A DNA stretch of 64,000 nucleotides from RGIG5612 sp017511185. GTDB taxonomy: Bacteria > Bacillota > Clostridia > Lachnospirales > Lachnospiraceae. Position numbers and translations under genes: made by a program. The notes beneath the pieces were generated by a model. The model was not told the DNA's origin. It did no database searches and saw only the letters and a program-made list of their open reading frames with translations. Positions 26,446 to 34,783 of the stretch are shown here, piece after piece. Positions within the stretch are counted from its first letter, which is position 1. Each line of letters starts with the position of its first letter. The stretch covers positions 62,001 to 126,000 of the forward strand of contig JAFWLF010000006.1 of the NCBI GenBank assembly GCA_017511185.1. Reading direction: 5' to 3'.

Positions 26446-27716
26446 TGGGCATGACAATGACACAAAAGATCCTGGCGGATCACGCAGGACTTCCGTCTGT
26501 AAAAGCGGGAGACCTGGTTGAAGCAAAGCTTGATCTGGTGCTTGGCAACGATGTAACGACTCCTGTAGCTGTGGAAGTATTTGAAGCGGCTGGCCTGACC
26601 AAAGTTTTTGATAAGGAAAAGATTGCGATCGTGTTAGATCACTATACTCCTTGCAAAGACATCGCTTCCGCTAATCTTTGTGCCACAGCAAGAGCTTTTG
26701 CAAAAAAACACGGCATCACCCATCTGTTTGATGTGGGTGAAGTCGGGATCGAGCACGCACTGCTCCCGGAAAAAGGTCTGGTAGGACCTGGGGACTGCAT
26801 TATCGGTGCTGACTCACATACTTGTACGTACGGTGCACTTGGTGCATTTTCTACCGGCGTGGGCTCGACGGATATGGCAGCCGGTATGGCTTCCGGAGAG
26901 AACTGGTTTAAGGTGCCGGATGCAATACAGGTAGTCCTGACAGGGAAAAAGAAACAATATGTTACGGGAAAAGATGTGATCCTTCACCTGATCGGAATGA
27001 TCGGAGTGGACGGCGCACTTTACCGTTCTTTAGAGTTTACAGGTGAAGGTGTTGCGGACCTTTCCATGGATGACCGCTTTACGATCGCAAACATGGCCAT
27101 TGAAGCGGGTGCGAAAAACGGCATCTTCCCGGTAGACGAAAAAACCATGGAATATATTCAGGGAAGATTTGAGAGAGAACCAAGGATCTTTGAAGCAGAT
27201 GCGGATGCTGTTTACGAAAGTGTTGTAACGATTGATCTGTCTGCTTTGGAACCGACGGTTTCCATGCCGCATCTTCCATCCAATACGAAAACGGCAGAAG
27301 AAGTTAGAGGTCTGCATATCGATCAGGCAGTGATCGGGTCCTGCACAAACGGACGGATCTCTGATCTTCGTGCAGCTGCAGAAATCTTAAAAGGCCGTCA
27401 TGTAGCAGAAGGGGTCCGATGCATCGTGATTCCGGCGACGCAGGATATTTATATGCAGTCGATCAAAGAAGGTCTGACAGAGATCTTCCTTCAGGCAGGC
27501 TGTGCGGTCTCTACACCGACCTGCGGTCCATGTCTGGGCGGACATATGGGTGTTATGAGCGCCGGCGAGCGTGCAGTCGCAACGACCAACCGTAACTTTG
27601 TCGGCAGGATGGGCCATGTGGAAAGCGAAGTGATCCTGGCCAGCCCGTATGTGGCAGCGGCATCGGCAATAGCCGGCTGTATTGAACTGCCTTGTAATTT
27701 ACCGGAGGTGAACTAA
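26445..27716 (+). CDS. leuC: 3-Isopropylmalate dehydratase, large subunit
   Basis: An aconitase-type [4Fe-4S] isomerase subunit working with LeuD. At 423 residues it is the shorter archaeal/clostridial form. Cluster cysteines are in VIGSCTNGRISDL and TPTCGPCLGGHMG, and substrate/metal motifs in DHYTPCKD and GADSHTCTYGALGAFSTGVGS. It begins one base inside the leuA stop and is followed directly by leuD. HacA-type homoaconitase subunits look similar, but the context fits leucine synthesis. Confidence 0.95.
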   Translation: MGMTMTQKILADHAGLPSVKAGDLVEAKLDLVLGNDVTTPVAVEVFEAAGLTKVFDKEKIAIVLDHYTPCKDIASANLCATARAFAKKHGITHLFDVGEVGIEHALLPEKGLVGPGDCIIGADSHTCTYGALGAFSTGVGSTDMAAGMASGENWFKVPDAIQVVLTGKKKQYVTGKDVILHLIGMIGVDGALYRSLEFTGEGVADLSMDDRFTIANMAIEAGAKNGIFPVDEKTMEYIQGRFEREPRIFEADADAVYESVVTIDLSALEPTVSMPHLPSNTKTAEEVRGLHIDQAVIGSCTNGRISDLRAAAEILKGRHVAEGVRCIVIPATQDIYMQSIKEGLTEIFLQAGCAVSTPTCGPCLGGHMGVMSAGERAVATTNRNFVGRMGHVESEVILASPYVAAASAIAGCIELPCNLPEVN

Positions 27717-28208
27717 ATGGGAAAAGTATTCAAATATGGCGATAATGTGGATACCGACGTCATCATCCCGGCTAGATATCTGAATGCGCCGGCTCCGGAA
27801 GAACTGGCAAAGCATTGTATGGAAGATATTGATGCGGACTTTACAAAAAATGTAAAGGCGGGCGATATCATCGTAGGCGGTGCAAACTTTGGCTGCGGCT
27901 CTTCCAGAGAGCATGCGCCGATCTCTATTCGTGCCTGCGGCGTTTCCTGCGTGATCGCAGCATCGTTTGCCCGGATCTTTTACCGGAATGCGATCAATAT
28001 CGGCTTTCCGATCTTAGAATGTCCGGAAGCAGCAGAGAAGATTCAAAACGGAGATGAAGTCAGTGTTGATTTTTCCACTGGTGTGATCAAAGATGAAACA
28101 AGCGGAGAGTCTTTCCAGGCGACAGCATTTCCGGAGTTTATCAATCGTATCATTGAACACGGAGGACTGCTGGAATACCTGAAAGCCCGCGAGGAGGTGG
28201 CAGAGTGA
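27717..28208 (+). CDS. leuD: 3-Isopropylmalate dehydratase, small subunit
   Basis: The swivelling small subunit of isopropylmalate isomerase, 163 residues (short clostridial form). It has the typical YGDNVDTDVIIPARYLN start and the FGCGSSREHAPI active-site loop. The gene abuts leuC, and its stop overlaps the GTG start of leuB by four bases (GTGA). GGAGGTGAACTAA precedes the ATG. Confidence 0.95.
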   Translation: MGKVFKYGDNVDTDVIIPARYLNAPAPEELAKHCMEDIDADFTKNVKAGDIIVGGANFGCGSSREHAPISIRACGVSCVIAASFARIFYRNAINIGFPILECPEAAEKIQNGDEVSVDFSTGVIKDETSGESFQATAFPEFINRIIEHGGLLEYLKAREEVAE

Positions 28209-29272
28209 AAAAGACGATTGCATTGATCAAAGGCGACGGCATCGGTCCGGAGATCGTGGATAGTGCTGTCCAGGTACTGGAAGTGATCGCAAAGAAATAC
28301 GGACACGAATTTGATTTCCCGGCTTATCTTGCCGGAGGATGTGCCATTGATGCCGCAGGCATTCCGCTCCCGCAGGAAACGATCGATGGATGCAAAGCAT
28401 CTGACAGCGTGCTGTTAGGCGCCGTTGGCGGCCCAAAATGGGATGGCTTAGGCGGCGACATCCGCCCGGAGAAAGCGTTACTTGGCCTGCGTTCCGAACT
28501 TGGTTTATTTACCAACCTGCGCCCGGCAAAAATTTACCCGGCACTGGCAGACGCATGCACACTGCGCCCGGATATTATTGAAAAAGGATTTGACCTGGTG
28601 ATCGTACGGGAACTGACCGGCGGCATTTACTTTGGTGAACGCGGCCGCAGGGAAGGAAAGTACGGTCCGGAGGCATATGATACCGAATGCTACAGCGTTA
28701 TGGAAATTGAACGTATCGCCAGAGTTGCGTTTGAAACAGCGCAAAAGCGCAGAAAGAACGTGATCAGCATCGATAAAGCCAATGTACTGGAGACCTCCCG
28801 TCTGTGGAGAGAAACGGTACACCGGATCGGTGAGGAATATCCGGATGTGGAATTATCGGATATGCTGGTGGATAATGCTGCAATGCAGCTGGTGCGTGAC
28901 CCGTCAAGGTTTGATGTCGTCCTGACTTCAAACATGTTCGGTGATATTCTTTCGGATGAGGCTTCACAGATCACCGGTTCCATTGGTCTTCTGGCTTCTG
29001 CTTCCATGGGAAGCACCACTTGCGGCATGTATGAACCGATCCACGGATCGGCACCGGATATTGCCGGAACAGGACTGGCAAATCCAATTGCTACGATTCT
29101 TTCCGCTGCGATGATGCTGCGGTTCTCCTTCGGCCTTGTCCAGGAAGCCGATGCCATCGAAGCGGCTGTAGATAAAACTTTGCTGGACGGAGTCCGGACA
29201 GCAGATATCGCCCGGGGCGAAGCACATGTTTCGACCACGGAAATGACAAAAGAAATAATTGATAGGATCTGA
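28205..29272 (+). CDS. leuB: 3-Isopropylmalate dehydrogenase
   Basis: An NAD-dependent oxidative decarboxylase of leucine synthesis, 355 residues. It starts with GTG at 28205 (MKKTIALIKGDGIGPEIV) behind GAGGAGGTGGCA inside leuD. Substrate-binding arginines and the metal aspartates are recognisable in GLRSELGLFTNLRPAKIYP, VRELTGGIYFG and DMLVDNAAMQL. The NAD-binding motif is PIHGSAPDIAG. Isocitrate dehydrogenase is excluded by context and by the ELTGGIYFG motif. Confidence 0.96.
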   Translation: MKKTIALIKGDGIGPEIVDSAVQVLEVIAKKYGHEFDFPAYLAGGCAIDAAGIPLPQETIDGCKASDSVLLGAVGGPKWDGLGGDIRPEKALLGLRSELGLFTNLRPAKIYPALADACTLRPDIIEKGFDLVIVRELTGGIYFGERGRREGKYGPEAYDTECYSVMEIERIARVAFETAQKRRKNVISIDKANVLETSRLWRETVHRIGEEYPDVELSDMLVDNAAMQLVRDPSRFDVVLTSNMFGDILSDEASQITGSIGLLASASMGSTTCGMYEPIHGSAPDIAGTGLANPIATILSAAMMLRFSFGLVQEADAIEAAVDKTLLDGVRTADIARGEAHVSTTEMTKEIIDRI

Positions 29273-29282
29273 GGTGAAGAAA

Positions 29283-30347
29283 ATGTTGGATATTAAATTT
29301 GATTTAACAAAAGAACCGAAGGAAAAACCACAGGGACCACTTGGCTTTGGCAAGATCTTTACGGATCACATGTTTATCATGAATTATACCGAAGGCAAAG
29401 GATGGCATGATCCGCGCGTAGAGCCGTATCATGAGATTTCTCTGGAGCCATCAGCCATGGTCTTCCACTATGGACAGGAAATGTTTGAAGGTCTGAAGGC
29501 ATACCGCGGAGATGATGGAAAAGCATTTCTGTTCCGCCCGGATATGAATGCAAAACGTGCGATCCGTTCGAACGAAAGACTCTGCATCCCGACGATCCCG
29601 GAAGAGGATTTTGTACAGGCGATCAAAGCAGTTGTCAATGTAGATCGTGACTGGATCCCGACTGAGCCGGGCACATCTCTTTATATCCGGCCATTCATCA
29701 TCGCAACAGATCCGATCCTTGGCGTTGCACCGTCCAAGACCTATCTGTTCATCATTATCCTTTCTCCAAGCGGCGCGTACTATTCCAGCGGATTAGCACC
29801 GGTCGGCATCTGGATCGAGGATGATTATGTCCGTGCAGTCCGCGGCGGATTAGGTTATGCAAAGACCGGCGGCAACTACGCAGCCAGCCTTGCAGCACAG
29901 GTCAAAGCACATGATGACGGTTATGAGCAGGTTCTCTGGCTGGATGGTGTGGAGCGCAAATACATTGAAGAAGTCGGTTCCATGAACATCTTCTTCAAGA
30001 TTGACGGCAAGATCGTGACCCCGATGTTAAGCGGAAGTATTCTTCCGGGCATCACAAGGGACTCTGTTATCACCCTTTGCAAAGATTGGGGATATGAGGT
30101 CGAGGAACGCCTGATCTCTGTGGATGAACTTCTGGATGCACAGAAGAGCGGCAAGCTGGAAGAGGTATTCGGTACCGGTACGGCAGCTGTTATCTCACCG
30201 GTCGGAAAACTTCGTTTTGGCAATGAAGTCATGGTGATCGGCGACGGCACGATCGGCGAAGTCAGCCAGAAGCTGTATGATACCGTAACAGGTATTCAGA
30301 CGGGAGCTATCCCGGATGAGCGCGGTTGGAGAGTCGAAGTAAACTGA
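29283..30347 (+). CDS. ilvE: Branched-chain amino acid aminotransferase
   Basis: A PLP fold-type IV enzyme that transaminates the keto acids to Val, Leu and Ile. 354 residues from the ATG at 29283. A TTG at 29259 is also open but lies inside leuB and lacks a site, whereas GAGGTGA at 29271-29277 serves the ATG. Key stretches are FHYGQEMFEGLKAYRG, RPFIIATDP, the PLP-lysine region GLGYAKTGGNYAASL and EEVGSMNIFF. It is the last gene of the ilvBNCD-leuACDB-ilvE set, giving complete Val and Leu pathways in one block. A hairpin terminator follows. Confidence 0.96.
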   Translation: MLDIKFDLTKEPKEKPQGPLGFGKIFTDHMFIMNYTEGKGWHDPRVEPYHEISLEPSAMVFHYGQEMFEGLKAYRGDDGKAFLFRPDMNAKRAIRSNERLCIPTIPEEDFVQAIKAVVNVDRDWIPTEPGTSLYIRPFIIATDPILGVAPSKTYLFIIILSPSGAYYSSGLAPVGIWIEDDYVRAVRGGLGYAKTGGNYAASLAAQVKAHDDGYEQVLWLDGVERKYIEEVGSMNIFFKIDGKIVTPMLSGSILPGITRDSVITLCKDWGYEVEERLISVDELLDAQKSGKLEEVFGTGTAAVISPVGKLRFGNEVMVIGDGTIGEVSQKLYDTVTGIQTGAIPDERGWRVEVN

Positions 30348-30363
30348 TCAGAAAAATTATTAA

Positions 30364-30397
30364 GCAGATCCGTGCGTTTCCCGTGCGGATCTGTTTG
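30364..30397 (+). terminator. Probable terminator of the ilv-leu operon
   Basis: An 8-bp perfect stem, CAGATCCG (30365-30372) with CGGATCTG (30386-30393), a 13-base loop, then a short TTTG tail. It lies between ilvE and the DUF815 gene. Confidence 0.7.
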
Positions 30398-30413
30398 TCT
30401 GAAAGGAAAAGAA

Positions 30414-31742
30414 ATGTACAAAGAAACAGCGAAACTGATATTGTACAGTGATCTGGCAGCAGATGGGATTTTAAAAGAGCTTGGAAGGATCTGGCGTGAC
30501 TGGGAACAGAAGACAGCATTCCCGGAAGATCTGGTGCAGCGCTGCTATGTGCAGGTTAAAAAACTGCTGGATGTTTCCACCGATTACGGATTTGATCAGA
30601 ATCTCTGGCAGTGCTATCTGACGTTTCTTGTGATCACGAATGAGAATTCGTTTTCTCTGACATGTGAAGGCGTTGGTGCAACAGAAGGCGGCAGCGTAAA
30701 CACGATCGCGAAAAATGATTTTAAAGTGCTGAAAAAACTTTTCGATTTCGACTTCCGTCCGTTGGAAGAGGATCTGGGGATCGATTGCTTTTCTATCATC
30801 TGCAATTACACCGCTATCTCCAAACGGGAGAAGATCTACAATAAAAACGTCAGCGATAGCGTACTGGCTCTGCGGGCTAAAATTGATGCAGCAGCCGATG
30901 AAAACGAGATCTTCGATATCATCACCGAGCATTATAAAACACAGGGAACCGGCATGTTTGGCATGAACCGCGCATTCCGTATCGCGGGCACAGGAGAAGA
31001 GCTGGAGTTTTGTCCGATCAACAATGCCGATACGATCACTCTTTCCGATCTGATCGGATATGAACTGCAGAAACAGGAACTGGTCCGCAATACCCTTGCT
31101 TTCTGCGAAGGGCGCAAGGCGAACGACGTACTTCTTTATGGGGATGCAGGGACCGGAAAGTCCTCCAGTGTAAAAGCTGTTTTGAATGAGTACTGCAGCA
31201 AGGGTCTTCGCATGATCGAGATCTATAAATATCAGTTCCGCGATCTTTCCAACGTGATCGCAAGGATCAAAAAGCGTAATTACAAATTCATTATCTTTAT
31301 TGATGATCTGTCCTTTGAAGAGGATGAGGTAGAGTATAAATTCCTGAAGGCTGTTATAGAAGGCGGCGTGGAAAGCCGTCCGGATAACGTGCTGATCTAT
31401 GCCACATCCAACCGCAGGCATTTGATCAAGGAAATGTGGAAAGATAAGGATGATATGGAATTTGATGGGGAAATCCACCGTTCAGACACCTTGGAAGAAA
31501 AGCTTTCCCTGTCATCTCGCTTTGGAGTTGCCATCAATTATTCCGTCCCGCGTTACCAGGAATATCTGGATATGGTCAAGATCATGGCAGAGCGGGAAGG
31601 ACTGCTTGCAGTCGATGCAGCAGATGGAGTTGCTTTAGAAAAGCTGCTGGCGGAGGCAAAGAAATGGGAGATCCGCCATGGCGGTGTTTCCGGCAGGACC
31701 GCAAGACAGTTCATCAATTATATGCTGGGGCAGAAAGAGTAA
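30414..31742 (+). CDS. DUF815-family AAA+ ATPase
   Basis: 442 residues from the ATG at 30414 (AAAGGAAAAG before it); an earlier in-frame ATG at 30372 falls in the terminator loop and is rejected. Residues ~1-220 are a helical domain with no motif I know. The C-terminal AAA+ module has Walker A YGDAGTGKSSSV, Walker B FIIFIDDLSFEEDE, and a sensor-like stretch YATSNRRHLI followed by the arginine-rich SSRFGVAINYSVP. DUF815 proteins are widespread and of undefined function. It has no obvious functional tie to the ilv-leu genes upstream or to the convergent esterases. Confidence 0.88.
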   Translation: MYKETAKLILYSDLAADGILKELGRIWRDWEQKTAFPEDLVQRCYVQVKKLLDVSTDYGFDQNLWQCYLTFLVITNENSFSLTCEGVGATEGGSVNTIAKNDFKVLKKLFDFDFRPLEEDLGIDCFSIICNYTAISKREKIYNKNVSDSVLALRAKIDAAADENEIFDIITEHYKTQGTGMFGMNRAFRIAGTGEELEFCPINNADTITLSDLIGYELQKQELVRNTLAFCEGRKANDVLLYGDAGTGKSSSVKAVLNEYCSKGLRMIEIYKYQFRDLSNVIARIKKRNYKFIIFIDDLSFEEDEVEYKFLKAVIEGGVESRPDNVLIYATSNRRHLIKEMWKDKDDMEFDGEIHRSDTLEEKLSLSSRFGVAINYSVPRYQEYLDMVKIMAEREGLLAVDAADGVALEKLLAEAKKWEIRHGGVSGRTARQFINYMLGQKE

Positions 31743-31743
31743 T

Positions 31744-32670
31744 TCAATCCCGTTTCGGCGGAGGCAATATCTCCATCAGCTTCTTGAACACTTCTTTTTC
31801 ATCTTCTGCAGTTGATGGATTCACCTGATGCATCAGGAATGTTTTGGCCAGCGGCACCCAGGCAGCGCATGAATGCGCTTTTTCTAAAGCCCATGGCTCA
31901 AAGAAATCTCTCCCGAGGGAGAACCCGTGATCTCCGTTTTCACACATATACAGCTCATATGGAATGCCTGCTTTGTGCAGTGCCTGCGCCATATCCAGTG
32001 TTTCGACTGCAGGGACCAGGGTATCATCTCTGGCAGCCGCCAGGAAAAACGGCGGAGTGTTTTCATTGACCAGATAAACCGGACTGTATTGTTTTAATAA
32101 TTCTCTGTCCGGGTTTCTGCTTCCAAAGACATAGGAAAAGAAATCTTCTTCCGGTCTTCTGGTTTCCCACCAGTTTAAATAATCCAGCACAGCGTAGATA
32201 CACATGACGCAAAGTGGTTTGAAAACTTTTGGATCTTCATGAAAGAACCCGGACAAAAGACCGGTATGCCAGGTGGTTCCCACCATGGCACAAAGATGAC
32301 CACCGGCGGAGAAGCCGATGATAGAGATCTTATCCACGTCCACACACCATTCTTCTGCATGCTCGCGAATGAACAGGATGGCCTTGCCGTAATCTAAAAG
32401 CTGTGCCGGGAAGAGTGTTTTTCCTTCTGGAGCGGTCGTCTTGACACTATATTGCAGAACGAATGTATGAAAGCCGTCCATAGCGAAAGTATAGGCAATG
32501 GTATCTGCTTCCGCGCCATTGCGCAGGCAGTCAAGATATGCGCCGCCCGGGATCACCAGTACTGCCGGACGCTTTCTGCGGATTTCCGGAATTGGTGAGC
32601 CGGCGTGCAGGAAAGTAGTCAGCTTTACATCTTCTCTGTCATCCCAAAGTTGATAAGTTTCAGAGATCAT
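31744..32670 (-). CDS. Alpha/beta hydrolase (BD-FAE/acetyl-esterase-like), copy A
   Basis: A 308-residue cytoplasmic alpha/beta hydrolase. The oxyanion motif is VIPGGAY, the nucleophile is Ser121 in GFSAGGH, the acid is in AARDDTLVP (Asp215/216) and the base is His248 in ENGDHGFSLG. The family (COG0657-type) removes acetyl, feruloyl or other acyl groups from small or sugar substrates. It lies three bases downstream of a close paralogue (copy B) sharing long identical runs such as REHAEEWCVDVDKIS, so the pair is a tandem duplication. It is transcribed from the divergent promoter at 33657-33685 and converges on the DUF815 gene. Confidence 0.87.
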   Translation of the reverse strand: MISETYQLWDDREDVKLTTFLHAGSPIPEIRRKRPAVLVIPGGAYLDCLRNGAEADTIAYTFAMDGFHTFVLQYSVKTTAPEGKTLFPAQLLDYGKAILFIREHAEEWCVDVDKISIIGFSAGGHLCAMVGTTWHTGLLSGFFHEDPKVFKPLCVMCIYAVLDYLNWWETRRPEEDFFSYVFGSRNPDRELLKQYSPVYLVNENTPPFFLAAARDDTLVPAVETLDMAQALHKAGIPYELYMCENGDHGFSLGRDFFEPWALEKAHSCAAWVPLAKTFLMHQVNPSTAEDEKEVFKKLMEILPPPKRD

Positions 32671-32673
32671 GGA

Positions 32674-33612
32674 TCATTCCTCCTTTGACTTGACGGCCGG
32701 ATTTGGCATCGACGCGGCCAGTTTCCCAAATACTTCTTTTTCGTTTTCTGCGGTCTCCGGACTGATCTGGTGCATCAGGAACGTTTTTGCCAGCGGTACC
32801 CATGCTGCGCAGGCATGCGTACTCTCCAGCTTCCATGGTTCATACGGATCCCTTCCAAGACAGAATCCGTGATCTCCGTTTTCAAAGATATGCAGTTCAT
32901 AAGGTCTTTTTGCATTGTGCAGAGCCTGCGCCATATCGATTGATTCAATAGCAGGCACCAGAAAGTCATCTCTTGCAGCCGCAATAAAGAACGGCGGCGT
33001 ATTTTCATTGACCAGATAAACCGGACTATGCTGCTTTAATAATTCTACGTCCGGCCGTTTGCTTCCTAGCACATGAGTAAAGAAATCTTCTTCCGGCTTT
33101 GCCACTTCCACTGCGCGGACATAATCCAGAACACCGTAGATGCTCAAAACACAAAGAGGCTTGAACAGAGAAGCGTCCACATGGAAATAGCCGGATAAAA
33201 GACCGGTATGCCAGGTTGTTCCCAGCATAGCGCAAAGATGACCTCCTGCAGAGAAGCCGATGACGGAGATCTTATCCACATCTACGCACCATTCTTCTGC
33301 GTGCTCCCGGATCAGCAGGATGGCTTTTCCGAGATCCAGAAGCTGTGCCGGAAACAGCGTCTTTTCCTGTGGGGCACGAGCCGCGACACTATATTCCAAA
33401 ACAAATGACTGATAGCCGTCAGCGCAAAAACTATAAGCAATCGGGTCGCCATCCCCGTTATTGTGTCCGCATTCAAAATAAGCTCCGCCCGGACAGATGA
33501 TGATCGCCGGCCGCGGCTTTTTCAACTGCGTCGCCATACCGGCAGAATGCAGAAATGTGTACAGTTTTACATCTTCACGGTCTTCCCAGAGTTGATAGGT
33601 CTCAGTAATCAT
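32674..33612 (-). CDS. Alpha/beta hydrolase (BD-FAE/acetyl-esterase-like), copy B
   Basis: 312 residues, paralogue of copy A and first gene of the minus-strand unit. Nucleophile Ser121 in GFSAGGH, oxyanion motif ICPGGAY, acid in AARDDFLVP and base in ENGDHGFCLG. It begins with ATG at 33612 (MITETYQLWEDREDVKLYTF) behind AGGGGG. The lid and substrate regions (residues ~22-55 and ~140-190) differ most from copy A, which suggests different acyl substrates. The divergent neighbour is a MoaF-like gene heading a GH51/bicupin/esterase operon, and shared control is plausible. Confidence 0.87.
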   Translation of the reverse strand: MITETYQLWEDREDVKLYTFLHSAGMATQLKKPRPAIIICPGGAYFECGHNNGDGDPIAYSFCADGYQSFVLEYSVAARAPQEKTLFPAQLLDLGKAILLIREHAEEWCVDVDKISVIGFSAGGHLCAMLGTTWHTGLLSGYFHVDASLFKPLCVLSIYGVLDYVRAVEVAKPEEDFFTHVLGSKRPDVELLKQHSPVYLVNENTPPFFIAAARDDFLVPAIESIDMAQALHNAKRPYELHIFENGDHGFCLGRDPYEPWKLESTHACAAWVPLAKTFLMHQISPETAENEKEVFGKLAASMPNPAVKSKEE

Positions 33613-33656
33613 AACAAACCCCCTAACTATATTAAGTATGTTTACCTTCTGCGGAC

Positions 33657-33685
33657 ATTATACGTTTTTCTGTCAGCGAAGGCAA
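33657..33685 (-). promoter_or_regulatory. Minus-strand promoter of the tandem hydrolases
   Basis: Read on the minus strand: -35 TTGCCT (33685-33680), 17-bp spacer, consensus -10 TATAAT (33662-33657). It is 45 bases from the start codon of copy B. Confidence 0.75.
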
Positions 33686-33713
33686 AGAAGACTTGAAAGA
33701 AGCATCCTGCATC

Positions 33714-33742
33714 TTGAAATTAAAAGGGTAAAAAAGTATTAT
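33714..33742 (+). promoter_or_regulatory. Plus-strand promoter of the MoaF/GH51/bicupin/esterase operon
   Basis: A -35 TTGAAA (33714-33719), 17-bp spacer, -10 TATTAT (33737-33742). The ~100-base 5' leader contains a hairpin with seven paired bases and a five-G loop (33773-33791), placed between the start site and the AAAGGAGG ribosome site. Confidence 0.78.
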
Positions 33743-33850
33743 CATAATAGGTATTTATGGGGAATTGTCGGACAGCATCGGGGGGATGCTGCCACAGTCA
33801 TAAAAAAACCCAAACAGAACTTAAAAACAGAATATAGAAAGGAGGCACAA

Positions 33851-34768
33851 ATGCCATTACCGAAATTTGATCCTCTCCTGCAGTTCCGTGCGCCATATAA
33901 CTACGAACTGGCAGGAAAACATTATCAATTCGTCATGGATGACGGAAACGAATATTACGTTAACTTCCTGGATGAAGAAAACCTTCAATGGGTAGAAAAT
34001 AAAAATCCATATGTCAGAAAACGCTATGAATGCCTGAAAGGCGAAAAAGATCTGTACTTTGTCCATATCATTATTTCTGAGGAAAAAGGAAAAGAAGTAC
34101 ATTACAGCCTGATCCTGGATCTGGCACAGGATCTGGTCACATTGGTGATCACGGAGGAGGGAAAGCTGGAAGAAGCGGAGAGACTGATCAAAGTAACACC
34201 GGTCTTTGGAGCGATCCAGCATTTAAACAAAGCTCTTCCGGAAAAACGCCATGCTTTTACGGACCGCATGGCAGGCCGGAGGATCATCTGGCAGTACAGC
34301 TCCGGATTCAATAAAATGCACATTTATTACAAACCAACGCTTTACCGTCTGCCAAAAGTCGACACGGAAAGTTTCCGCCGTCGTATGGAAGCAGAAGAAG
34401 ATCCGGCAGAGAAAGAAAGACTGAAAGGGTTTGTGGACCGTTTTGACCGCACGGCAAAAACTTATCCATTTGCAGAGGAACCTTGTTTCCACATTACGAT
34501 CAACGACCATTTCAATCTGTTCTGTTTCTGTGAAGAGAACGAGACGCTGGCAGATCCGGAAAAAGCTGTCGGCGGAGGCGGCATCATCCTGCTGCAGGAT
34601 CTGGACCGCATGATCCAGAACGGTCTGGGATATGCTTATGGTTCCTACACTATGTGTACGGCATACGGCAAAGAGGTGTTTGAGCCGGATGAAGTAGAAT
34701 CCTTGGACGTGCCATATGACGAAACGAAATTGAAAACAATACCATGTATCTATGATATTCATTTTTAA
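33851..34768 (+). CDS. MoaF-like protein
   Basis: 305 residues from the ATG at 33851, which has a near-perfect AAAGGAGG seven bases upstream. The frame is open back to 33638, but that stretch covers the promoter and hairpin leader. The N-terminal half has the beta-strand pattern YELAGKHYQFVMDDGNEYYVNF typical of MoaF-related lipocalin-like barrels, and a second barrel-like half follows (FHITINDHFNLFCFCEEN). No signal peptide. MoaF was named near molybdopterin genes, but its activity is unknown and no molybdenum genes are present here. It is the first gene of an operon of acyl- and glycan-acting enzymes. Family call is from pattern recall. Confidence 0.6.
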   Translation: MPLPKFDPLLQFRAPYNYELAGKHYQFVMDDGNEYYVNFLDEENLQWVENKNPYVRKRYECLKGEKDLYFVHIIISEEKGKEVHYSLILDLAQDLVTLVITEEGKLEEAERLIKVTPVFGAIQHLNKALPEKRHAFTDRMAGRRIIWQYSSGFNKMHIYYKPTLYRLPKVDTESFRRRMEAEEDPAEKERLKGFVDRFDRTAKTYPFAEEPCFHITINDHFNLFCFCEENETLADPEKAVGGGGIILLQDLDRMIQNGLGYAYGSYTMCTAYGKEVFEPDEVESLDVPYDETKLKTIPCIYDIHF

Positions 34769-34783
34769 GGATAGGGGGCAGTT

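Noticed and set aside
33638..33850. Longer N-terminus of the MoaF-like protein (extra 71 residues)
   Set aside because: The stretch covers two promoters and a leader hairpin; AAAGGAGG sits directly before the ATG at 33851 and the translated extension has no family-like sequence.
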